A program made the position numbers and the translations under genes. A stretch of DNA of 22,813 nucleotides, taken from the NCBI GenBank assembly GCA_001303545.1, contig LJUA01000021.1:1-22813 (forward strand), read 5' to 3'. The notes under the pieces were generated by a model. It ran no database searches. It worked only from the letters and a program-made list of their open reading frames with translations, and was not told where the DNA came from. Within the stretch, counting starts at the first letter, position 1; each line of letters opens with the position of its first letter. Below, in pieces: positions 14,567-20,835 of this stretch. The DNA is from Dehalococcoidia bacterium SM23_28_2. Its GTDB lineage: Bacteria; Chloroflexota; Dehalococcoidia; SM23-28-2.

Positions 14567-14710
14567 ATGGCCAACCAACTGGGCAAGCGATTTCAGTGCG
14601 AAGTCTGCGGCACCGAGGTTCTGTGCATCAAGCCAAGCAATGGCGAGGTGCATTGCTGCGGAGCCCCCATGAAGCAGCTCCAGCCGAAGGTTCTGCCATC
14701 GGCTGACTAG
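14567..14710 (+). CDS. Desulforedoxin-like iron protein, second copy, 47 aa
   Basis: A paralogue of the preceding gene: ANQLGKRFQCEVCGTEV and VHCCGAPMKQL repeat the CxxC/CC layout (Cys11, 14, 30, 31). It has an extra Cys at 20 and a longer tail (QPKVLPSAD). The ATG at 14567 follows GGGGGAGGTGGAG. The two proteins differ at many positions, so the duplication is old and both copies appear kept. They could form heterodimers, since desulforedoxins are dimeric. A strong terminator follows 24 nt after the stop. Confidence 0.87.
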   Translation: MANQLGKRFQCEVCGTEVLCIKPSNGEVHCCGAPMKQLQPKVLPSAD

Positions 14711-14733
14711 CGGGCACGTTCGAGAAAAGCGGC

Positions 14734-14766
14734 GGCCGCTGGGGATGTTCTCAGCGGCCTTATTTT
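14734..14766. terminator. Intrinsic terminator between convergent genes
   Basis: GGCCGCTG (14734-14741) and CAGCGGCC (14752-14759) form a perfect 8-bp stem with a 10-nt loop. TTATTTT follows on the plus strand, ending the desulforedoxin transcript. On the minus strand a TTTT lies about 6 nt beyond the stem, so it may also stop transcription of the reductase gene. Confidence 0.85.
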
Positions 14767-14797
14767 GTCCGTTTGAGGACGTCTGGGCCTGCTTTTC

Positions 14798-15229
14798 TTA
14801 TTGCTTTTTCGGTCCCCGCTTGCTCTTGGGGAGCCTGGCTGCTTCCTCTCCGGCGGGGAAAAGGCTCTCTCCCGCGGGTGCGACGTCTCCCAGCGTGCTG
14901 GGCGTTATCTCCCCCGTTTCCGCGTACCGGCGAAGGAACTCTTCGCTCACGAAGAACATTCATATGCAGAAGCCATCGCGGGCGATGTCCTCGTGATGCC
15001 GCTCGCAGGGGCAGATCTTCTTGCGATCCTCCACGGGATCGCCGCTCAGGGTCATTCAGGGGCAATAGAGGCGGCCGTGGTTCACCAGGTTCTTGGCCAG
15101 CCCGTGCTGGATGTTCTCCACGATTTCCCCGAGGGGGAAGAAGCGGTAGGGCCCCCGTTGCACGTAGCGCTCGGACATGCGCCTGGCCCGCTCCAGCGCC
15201 TCCTCGAAGGTGACTTCCTTTTCCGCCAT
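14798..15229 (-). CDS. Ferredoxin:thioredoxin reductase catalytic chain with two predicted selenocysteines
   Basis: FTR passes electrons from ferredoxin to thioredoxin through a [4Fe-4S] cluster next to a redox-active disulfide. Read through two UGA codons, this frame encodes 143 residues. It opens MAEKEVTFEEALERARRMSE; the core is YCPU at 55-58, GDPVEDRKKICPC ending at Cys75, then HHEDIARDGFCIU at 78-90 and MFFVSEEF. The family has CPC, CPC and CHC motifs. The four cluster cysteines are kept (56, 73, 75, 88). UGA replaces exactly the second Cys of the first and last motifs, which are the redox-active pair. UGA codons are at 15058-15056 and 14962-14960, each with a SECIS-like hairpin 14 nt downstream. 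The ATG has GGGAGGAAG just upstream, and the frame ends in TAA. Sequence similarity continues through both UGAs and beyond, arguing against a decayed gene. Cys insertion by a suppressor tRNA is the main alternative. No selenocysteine machinery genes are in the window. Confidence 0.88.
14930..14946 (-). promoter_or_regulatory. Bacterial SECIS-like hairpin for the second UGA
   Basis: In the mRNA, GCGAAG (14946-14941) pairs with CTTCGC (14935-14930), a perfect 6 bp closing the loop AGTTC. The stem begins 14 nt after the UGA at 14962-14960. The second loop base is G, 21 nt from the UGA, inside the range described for bacterial SECIS elements. An overlapping alternative hairpin closer to the UGA is possible. 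Confidence 0.72.
15023..15042 (-). promoter_or_regulatory. Bacterial SECIS-like hairpin for the first UGA
   Basis: In the mRNA, GCGATCC (15042-15036) pairs with GGATCGC (15029-15023), a perfect 7 bp closing the loop CGTGGA. The stem begins 14 nt after the UGA at 15058-15056. The second loop base is G, 22 nt from the UGA. Geometry matches the hairpin of the second UGA almost exactly. Confidence 0.78.
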
Positions 15230-15256
15230 GCTCTTCCTCCCGAATCAGCCTGATCG

Positions 15257-15285
15257 AGTTTACTCTGGCCTTGGTTGGTAGGCAA
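15257..15285 (-). promoter_or_regulatory. Candidate promoter of the reductase gene
   Basis: On the minus strand TTGCCT (15285-15280) and TAAACT (15262-15257) are 17 nt apart, placing the start about 20 nt before the ATG at 15229. It is weaker than the other promoters of the window. No convincing promoter was found for the divergent CoA transferase genes. Confidence 0.5.
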
Positions 15286-15342
15286 ACGTCTTTCAGTGAT
15301 GCTAAGATGCTGTAGCTAACGTAACCAGGGAGGTTGAGGCCG

Positions 15343-16104
15343 ATGATAAACAAGATCGTAGGCAGCTTCGATGAGGCCATAGCCGACATGGTCGATGGGT
15401 CCACACTGCTCGTCGGAGGCTTCGCCGGCGCGGGTGAGTGCCCCAGCTACCTGATCGGCGCCGTAGCCCGAAAGGGGGTCAAAGACCTGACCTTCGTCGG
15501 CAACGTCGGTGGTTGGGGGCCGAACCTGATGGAGGTCGTACGCGAGCGCATGGCCGTCATCCTGACGATCCCCGAGGACTTCTACGACCCCGGCATGCTC
15601 GTGGGCAGGGGGCAGGTGAAGAAAGGCATCGTCACCTATCCGGCTGCTCCCGGCCGCTTTTTCACCCCCATGGAGTGGGGGATCATGCAGGGGGAGATCG
15701 AGCTGGAGCTGATGGGCCAGGGGACGCTGTGCGAGAGGATACGGGCGGGCAAGGGAGGCATCGCCGCCTTCTATACGCCTGTCGGCGTGGGCACCGTCGT
15801 GGCGGAGGGCAAGGAGGTGCGGGAGTTCAACGGGCGCAAGTATCTCCTGGAGCATGCCCTGAGGGGGGACTTCTCCCTCATTCGCGCCCACAAAGCGGAT
15901 AGGTACGGGAACCTGGTGTACTGGGGCACAATGCGTACCTTCAACCCCGTGATGGCCGGCGCTTCCACCGTCACGGTGGCTGAGGTGGACGAGGTGGTGG
16001 AGCTGGGCGAGCTGGACCCGGAGTGCGTCGTGACTCCGGGGGTGTACGTGGATCGGGTGGTGGTGCGGCCCAAGGAGCCCAAGCCCTGGGAAGAGGCGAT
16101 GTAA
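15343..16104 (+). CDS. CoA transferase family I, alpha subunit
   Basis: Family I CoA transferases move CoA between acyl groups by a glutamyl-CoA intermediate; the alpha subunit forms half of the active site. This 253-residue protein has DGSTLLVGGFAGAGECPSYL near residues 19-38, the glycine-rich alpha motif. LIRAHKADRYGNLVYWGTMR follows near residues 184-203. It resembles subunit A of 3-oxoacid or glutaconate-type transferases. The ATG at 15343 follows GGGAGG by 9 nt; an upstream in-frame TTG at 15334 would lie too close to that site. The beta subunit gene follows after 21 nt. The substrate pair cannot be set from sequence alone. Confidence 0.93.
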   Translation: MINKIVGSFDEAIADMVDGSTLLVGGFAGAGECPSYLIGAVARKGVKDLTFVGNVGGWGPNLMEVVRERMAVILTIPEDFYDPGMLVGRGQVKKGIVTYPAAPGRFFTPMEWGIMQGEIELELMGQGTLCERIRAGKGGIAAFYTPVGVGTVVAEGKEVREFNGRKYLLEHALRGDFSLIRAHKADRYGNLVYWGTMRTFNPVMAGASTVTVAEVDEVVELGELDPECVVTPGVYVDRVVVRPKEPKPWEEAM

Positions 16105-16125
16105 GGAACAGAGGGAGGCAAGATC

Positions 16126-16797
16126 ATGCCTGGAGAGAGACTAGACGAGCAGGTCATGGCCCTGCGGGCGGCCAAAGAGTTTCAGGACGGGATGATAATC
16201 AACCTGGGGGTGGGAATACCAACCTACTGCAGCAACTTCGTGCCGCCGGAGCGGGAGGTTTTGTTTCACTCGGAGAACGGGGTGATCGGCTTCGGGCCGA
16301 TCATCGATGACCCCGATGTGGCCGATAACAGGATGATCAACGCCGGTGGGCAGCCGATATCGAAGAAGCCGGGGATGGCCCTGATGGATCACGCCGAGAG
16401 CTTCTGCATTATCCGCGGCGGCCACGTGGACATCACCGTCCTGGGGTCGCTGCAGGTATCGGAGAAGGGGGACCTGGCCAACTACATGATCCCCGGCAAG
16501 CAGGTCGGCAACCTGGGCGGAGGGCAGGACCTGGCCTTCTGCTCCAAGAAGGTTATCGCTCTGATGATTCACACTACCAAGGAGGGCGGGCCGAAGATCG
16601 TCAAGGAGTGCACTGAACCGATCACCGCGCCGGAGTGTGTGGATCAGATCATCACCGATATCGCCGTCATCGAAGTGACCCCCGAAGGGCTGGTGCTGCG
16701 GGAGGTGGCCCCCGGTTGGACGGCGGAGGAGGTGCAGGCCCTGACGGAGGCCCGCCTCATCGTGCCGCCCGACCTCCAGGAGATGACTCTGCTGTAG
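16126..16797 (+). CDS. CoA transferase family I, beta subunit
   Basis: The partner of the preceding gene, 223 residues. The catalytic glutamate is Glu50 in LFHSENGVIGFGP, the SENG motif of succinyl-CoA:3-ketoacid and related transferases. INLGVGIPTYCSNFVP near residue 25 and HVDITVLGSLQVSEKGDLANYMIPG (split: HVDITVLGSLQVSEKG / DLANYMIPG) further fit the scoB/atoA type. GGGAGG precedes the ATG at 16126. A short-chain or branched-chain acyl/ketoacyl transferase for fatty or amino acid breakdown is likely, in keeping with the enoyl-CoA hydratase elsewhere in the window. An amidohydrolase gene follows within 10-25 nt. Confidence 0.94.
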   Translation: MPGERLDEQVMALRAAKEFQDGMIINLGVGIPTYCSNFVPPEREVLFHSENGVIGFGPIIDDPDVADNRMINAGGQPISKKPGMALMDHAESFCIIRGGHVDITVLGSLQVSEKGDLANYMIPGKQVGNLGGGQDLAFCSKKVIALMIHTTKEGGPKIVKECTEPITAPECVDQIITDIAVIEVTPEGLVLREVAPGWTAEEVQALTEARLIVPPDLQEMTLL

Positions 16798-16807
16798 GGG
16801 GACTGGC

Positions 16808-18255
16808 CTGACTGCTACGCTCGTGCTGCACAACGCGCGCGTCATCACCATGGACCGCCGCCGGCCGCATGCACAGGCGGTCGCCGTCCAGGGCGAGCGC
16901 ATACTGGCCGTCGGGTCGGACGCTGAGGTCCGCCGGCAGGCCGGCAGCCCCGAAGTCGAGGGCATCGACTGCCGAGGGCGGGCGGTGCTCCCCGGCTTCA
17001 TCGATGCCCACTGCCATCTGCTGGCCTATGCCGCCAACCTCCTCGCCGTCGATTGCAGCCCCGCTGCCGTGTCCTCCATCGCTGACATCCAGGCAGCCGT
17101 GCGGCGGCAGGCGAAGATCACGCCTTCCGGCCGCTGGATCCGCGCCGTCGGCTACAGCGAGGTCGACCTGGCGGAGGGGCGTCATCCCACCCGCTGGGAT
17201 CTTGACCTTGCCGCGCCCGATCATCCGGTGCGGCTGATCCACCGCGGCGGCCACGCCTGCGTCCTGAACAGTCTGGCTCTTCGCCTGTGCGGCATCGGCA
17301 GCGAGACCGAGGAGCCTCCCGGCGGCCACATGGAGCGCGACCTGGCCAGCGGCGAGCCCACTGGCGTGCTGCTGGAGATGAACGAGCTGGTGAGGCGGGC
17401 TGTGCCTCGTCTGAGTTGGGAAGAGGCCCCTCGGAGTGGGAGCTTATGAGGCGCCTGCGCCAGGAGGGTCACCTGTTGCCGCGGCTGACGGCGATGGTCG
17501 GCTTCGAGCACAGGGAGGCGGCCGCTCGCTGGAAGGCGAACGGCGGCGACGCCTGGCTGGAGCTGGGCGCGGTGAAGATCATGATCAGGGAGATGGGGGA
17601 AGAGATCTACCCCGAGGAGGATGCCCTGGCGGAGATGGTGTCCCAGGCTCACGCTCAGGGCTGGCAGGTGGCCATTCACGCCGTGGAGGAGCGGGCGGTG
17701 GCTGCCGCTGTTGGTGCCCTGTCGCGGGCGCTGGCGCAGCGCCCACGCCGGGATCATCGCCATCGCATCGAGCACTGCGGTGTCTGCCCGCCGGCGCTGG
17801 CGGAGCGGATAGGGAAGGCGGGGGTCACGGTGGTCACTCAGCCCTCCTTCCTCTACTACAATCTCGACCGCTATCTGAGGCAGGTGCCGCCGCAGAGGCA
17901 GCCCTACCTCTATCCCCTGCGCTCGCTGCTGAAGGCGGGCGTTCCGTTGGCTGCCGGATCCGACTGTCCGGTGGTCGGGCCGGAGGTTGTTCCCGGCCTC
18001 TACGGGGCCGTTGCCCGTCGCAGCGAGGGCGAGCAGGGCATTTCCATCGAGGAAGCGCTGGCCTTGTACACTACGGGCGCGGCTTATGCTGCGTTCGCTG
18101 AGGGTGAGCGGGGCAGCATCGCTGCCGGCAGGCTGGCCGACCTAGTGGTGATCTCGGGCGATCCCACAGCCTGCCCGTCGGACGAGCTGCTGACCCTGCG
18201 ACCGGAGATGGCCATCGTCGGAGGGCAGGTGGCCTGGTGCTCCGATCGGTGGTGA
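16808..18255 (+). pseudogene. Amidohydrolase (YtcJ/amidohydrolase_3 type), frameshifted by an internal deletion
   Basis: Two frames together make one metal-dependent hydrolase. The first (to a stop at 17449) has LVLHNARVITMDRR, GFIDAHCHLLAYA with the HxH metal site, and GHMERDLASGEPTGVLLEMN. The second picks up at about 17430 with PSEWELMRRLRQEG and continues with VAIHAVEERAV, HRIEHCGVCPP, AAGSDCPVVGPE (metal His, His, Asp) to 18255. Relatives have about 25-30 more residues at the junction, with a GVTSVxD-like segment, so a short out-of-frame deletion is likely. All visible metal ligands survive. The start is either CTG at 16808, with AGGGGG 6 nt before it, or GTG at 16823. Such enzymes hydrolyse N-acyl or formamide bonds. 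Real inactivation and assembly error are both possible. Confidence 0.82.
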
Positions 18256-18266
18256 TCCGTGTAGGG

Positions 18267-18295
18267 TTGACTGTAAGCTGGGACATACATAAGAT
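18267..18295 (+). promoter_or_regulatory. Promoter of rpsU-yqeY
   Basis: TTGACT (18267-18272), a 17-nt spacer and TAAGAT (18290-18295). The in-frame ATG at 18294 overlaps the -10 box, so it is not the rpsU start. Confidence 0.72.
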
Positions 18296-18341
18296 GGGCA
18301 CTAGCACTCCTATCATCTCTGGCCAGGGGGAGGGGAAGTAT

Positions 18342-18536
18342 TTGCCGGAAGTAGTAGTCGGCCCGAATGAATCGCTGGAGCAGGCACTGCGGCGATTCAG
18401 CAAGATTGTCCAACAGACGGGCGTTCTGGCTGAGGCGCGACGGCGAGAGCACTATGAGCCGCCCAGCGTCAAGGCCAAGAAGAAGAAAGCTGCCAAACTG
18501 CGCAAGAGCCGCAAGAACAGTCGTCGTTCTTACTAA
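18342..18536 (+). CDS. rpsU: Ribosomal protein bS21
   Basis: A 64-residue basic protein of the small ribosomal subunit: PEVVVGPNESLEQALRRF, then HYEPPSVKAKKKKAAKLRKS, the standard bS21 pattern. The frame is open further upstream, but those ATG and GTG codons lie in or before the promoter. A TTG at 18342 follows GGGGAGGGG by about 7 nt and gives the family-typical N-terminus, so TTG is taken as the start. The yqeY gene follows after 17 nt, a pairing common in bacteria. Confidence 0.93.
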   Translation: MPEVVVGPNESLEQALRRFSKIVQQTGVLAEARRREHYEPPSVKAKKKKAAKLRKSRKNSRRSY

Positions 18537-18553
18537 TATGGCCTCTTGTCGAT

Positions 18554-19021
18554 ATGGCCCTCAAAGATAGTCTTGCCGACGATCTGAAGGAAGCCATCCG
18601 CAGCCGCGATGAGCGGCGGAAGACAGCTATCCGCATGGTGATGGCCGCCATCAAGAACGCCGAGGTCGCTGAGGGCGCCGAGGGCGAGGCTTTGGACGAT
18701 GCCGGTGTCCTTAAGGTGATCAGCAAAGAGGTACGCAGGCATCGCGAGAGCATCGAAGGGTTCCAGAAGGGCGGCCGACAAGACCTAGTCGAGAAGGAAG
18801 AGGCAGAGCTTGCCGTCCTCCAATCTTATTTACCCCCTGCCATGTCCCGCGAGGAGATTGTCAAGGCAGCCCGCGAGGTCATCGCTCAGGCGGGGGCGCG
18901 TGGGCCGGCCGACAAGGGCAAGGTGATGCCCGTTCTCATCGCTCAGCTAGCAGGCCGCGCCGAGGGCCGCGAGATAAACGAAGTGGTCACCGAGCTGCTG
19001 GCCGAGCTCTCCAGCCCCTAG
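18554..19021 (+). CDS. yqeY: GatB/YqeY domain protein
   Basis: A 155-residue YqeY protein: LADDLKEAIRSRDERRKTAIRMV near the start, DDAGVLKVISKEVRRHRES, and LQSYLPPAMSREEI followed by KGKVMPVLIAQLAGRAEGREI. The fold matches the tRNA-binding tail domain of GatB. YqeY is found next to rpsU and often before primase and sigma factor genes; its role is not settled, though tRNA-dependent amidation has been suggested. It is cotranscribed with rpsU. The ribosome site is weak. The gap to the next gene is 78 nt with no clear terminator. Confidence 0.93.
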   Translation: MALKDSLADDLKEAIRSRDERRKTAIRMVMAAIKNAEVAEGAEGEALDDAGVLKVISKEVRRHRESIEGFQKGGRQDLVEKEEAELAVLQSYLPPAMSREEIVKAAREVIAQAGARGPADKGKVMPVLIAQLAGRAEGREINEVVTELLAELSSP

Positions 19022-19099
19022 TCTCCTTCCTCCCGTCGTCCTTTTCGCCTGCGACTTGCGTCTGATATCATGGGAAAGCGGTACTAGGCAGGCGTATCT

Positions 19100-20776
19100 G
19101 TGCTTACAAAGTCGACCACTGGAGGAAGGATCTCCGCCCTGCGGGCGGCTGTGTTTAGCGCCGTCGTAGGGGTGGCTCTCATCTTCATCATCTTTCCTGT
19201 CTTTCCCGCTCGCTTCAATGTCGAAGAGGGCGACATTGCCCCCCGGGACATCAGCGCTCAGGGCGAGATCATCGTCCGCGAGGGGCAGGTTATCGGCGCC
19301 TCGGCTATGGAGCAGCTTCGGGATGCGGGCCTGGTGGACGTGCACCTGGAGGGGGACGAAGTCGCCGCCGTCGTCCTGGCCTCGCTGCTGGCCGCTCTGG
19401 CCCTGGGGAGCTACCTGTACCTCTTTCAGCCCAAGGAGGCCGCCAGCTTACCTCGCCTTCTCCTGCTGACCTTATTGGTTGTGCTTTGGGTACTGGCGGC
19501 CAAGCTCCTGCTGGCCCAGGCCCTGCCCGATAACGACAGGCTGTTTATCGCCTATCTTCTGCCGGTGGCGGCGGCGCCGATGCTGGTGGCCGCCCTCCTC
19601 GATGCCGGCCTGGCCGTGGCCGTGGCCGCCGTCCTGGCCTTTCTGGTCACCTTCGCCGGCTTCTACCAGCCGGATGCGCGCAGCGCGCTGGCCGGCAACC
19701 CGACGGAAGCTTTCCAGATGGCGTCGGTATTCACCTTTGCCAGCCTGGTTGGCATATATACTGTTCATCGGGCGGAGCGGGTGAATCGCTACCTGGTGGC
19801 CGGCGGCGCGGTTGCCCTTGTCTCCTTCGTCGGCCTGCTCATCTTCTGGCTGCTCGATTCCCGGCGCGAGGTGATAGACCTTGCCTGGGCCCTTATGGCC
19901 ACCGGTATGGGCGGCTTCCTTTCGGCGGTGATCACTGTGGGCGCTTTCATTGTCCTCGGCCTCATGTTCGGCATCACCACCCGCGTTCAGCTCATGGAGC
20001 TGGCCCAGCTCGACCATCCCCTCCTGCGCCGGCTGCAGGCGGAGGCGCCGGGCACCTTCCATCACAGCGTCGTGGTGAGCAACCTGGCCGAGCGGGCGGC
20101 CGACCTGGTGGGTGCCGACCCGCTGCTGGTGCGGGTGGGCTGCTACTACCACGATATCGGCAAGATGATGCGCCCCAGCTTCTATGTCGAGAACCAGCTC
20201 GATGAGCGGAACCCCCACGAGAGGCTGGACCCCTACACCAGCGCGAGGGTCATCTCCGCCCATGTGGCGGCGGGCGTGGAGCTGGCCCGCAAGCACAGGC
20301 TACCGGCCCAGGTGCGGGCCTTCATCAGCGAGCACCACGGCACGCGCCTGGTGACCTACTTCTATCGGAAGGCCAGCCAGGAGAACCCCAACGTCGATCC
20401 CCGCCAGTTTGCCTACGCGGGCCCCAAGCCTCGGAGCAAGGAGACGGCCATCGCCATGCTCGCCGACTCGGTGGAGTCGGTGGTGCGTAGCAGCCGCGAC
20501 CGCTCGCCGGAGCGGATCGACGCCCTGGTGGACGGCGTGATCCAGGAGCGGCTGGCCGAGCGGCAACTTGAGGAGTGCGAGCTGACCCTGCGCGATCTGA
20601 AGGTGATCGGCGAGTCGTTCAAGGCCACCCTGCGCGGGATCTACCATCGGCGCGTCGAGTACCCGCCGCCGACGGAGGCGGAGAGGGAGGCGCTGGCTGC
20701 CCCCTTCCTGGAGCAGGTGCCCTCCGCGCCCATGGACGGCAGCTCGCCGCCGATCGAGATCGAGCGGCCGGCCTGA
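19100..20776 (+). CDS. 7TM-HD domain phosphohydrolase, PgpH-like (probable c-di-AMP phosphodiesterase)
   Basis: The 558-residue protein has an N-terminal membrane segment (residues ~15-36) and a short extracytoplasmic stretch containing FNVEEGDIAPRDISAQGEII (split: FNVEEGDIAPRD / ISAQGEII). A block of about six to seven helices spans residues ~88-292. The cytoplasmic HD domain carries APGTFHHSVVVSNLAE, then CYYHDIGKMMRPSFYVENQ with His351-Asp352, and SEHHGTRLVTYFY. This is the layout of PgpH of Listeria and relatives, which degrade cyclic di-AMP. The family's usual extracellular domain of about 250 residues is reduced here to about 50. In many bacteria the gene precedes ybeY; here it is followed by unrelated surface-protein genes. 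The GTG start at 19100 has only a weak ribosome site. Confidence 0.88.
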   Translation: MLTKSTTGGRISALRAAVFSAVVGVALIFIIFPVFPARFNVEEGDIAPRDISAQGEIIVREGQVIGASAMEQLRDAGLVDVHLEGDEVAAVVLASLLAALALGSYLYLFQPKEAASLPRLLLLTLLVVLWVLAAKLLLAQALPDNDRLFIAYLLPVAAAPMLVAALLDAGLAVAVAAVLAFLVTFAGFYQPDARSALAGNPTEAFQMASVFTFASLVGIYTVHRAERVNRYLVAGGAVALVSFVGLLIFWLLDSRREVIDLAWALMATGMGGFLSAVITVGAFIVLGLMFGITTRVQLMELAQLDHPLLRRLQAEAPGTFHHSVVVSNLAERAADLVGADPLLVRVGCYYHDIGKMMRPSFYVENQLDERNPHERLDPYTSARVISAHVAAGVELARKHRLPAQVRAFISEHHGTRLVTYFYRKASQENPNVDPRQFAYAGPKPRSKETAIAMLADSVESVVRSSRDRSPERIDALVDGVIQERLAERQLEECELTLRDLKVIGESFKATLRGIYHRRVEYPPPTEAEREALAAPFLEQVPSAPMDGSSPPIEIERPA

Positions 20777-20812
20777 CCTCGGGCTGCCGCTAGTAAAGGC
20801 CTACCTAATCAA
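20754..20812. repeat. Direct repeat, copy A (3' end of the pgpH-like gene)
   Basis: The last codons of the pgpH-like gene (EIERPA and stop) and about 36 nt beyond recur at 22343-22400 with only a few differences, including GGCTGCCGCT and CTACCTAA. The two copies bracket the protease gene. Confidence 0.8.
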
Positions 20813-20835
20813 TCCTTCGACGAGCTCAGGACAGG
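20813..20835. repeat. Short palindromic-type dispersed repeat, 23 nt
   Basis: Contains CCTTCGACGAGCTCAGGA, the reverse form of a CCTGAGC-TGTCGAAGG motif that I know as a frequent dispersed repeat in several bacterial genomes. Aligning copy A with copy B of the surrounding direct repeat shows that these 23 nt are an insertion in A. It supplies the stop codon of the protease gene. Confidence 0.5.

Noticed and set aside
14760..15404. Longer minus-strand frame without stops across the FTR region
   Set aside because: Its translation is Arg/Pro-rich and unlike any family; the FTR motifs lie in a different frame that contains the two UGAs.
17400..17460. TGA at 17447-17449 of the amidohydrolase as a possible selenocysteine codon
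   Set aside because: Homology continues in another frame from ~17430, not through the TGA, so this is a frameshift and not recoding.
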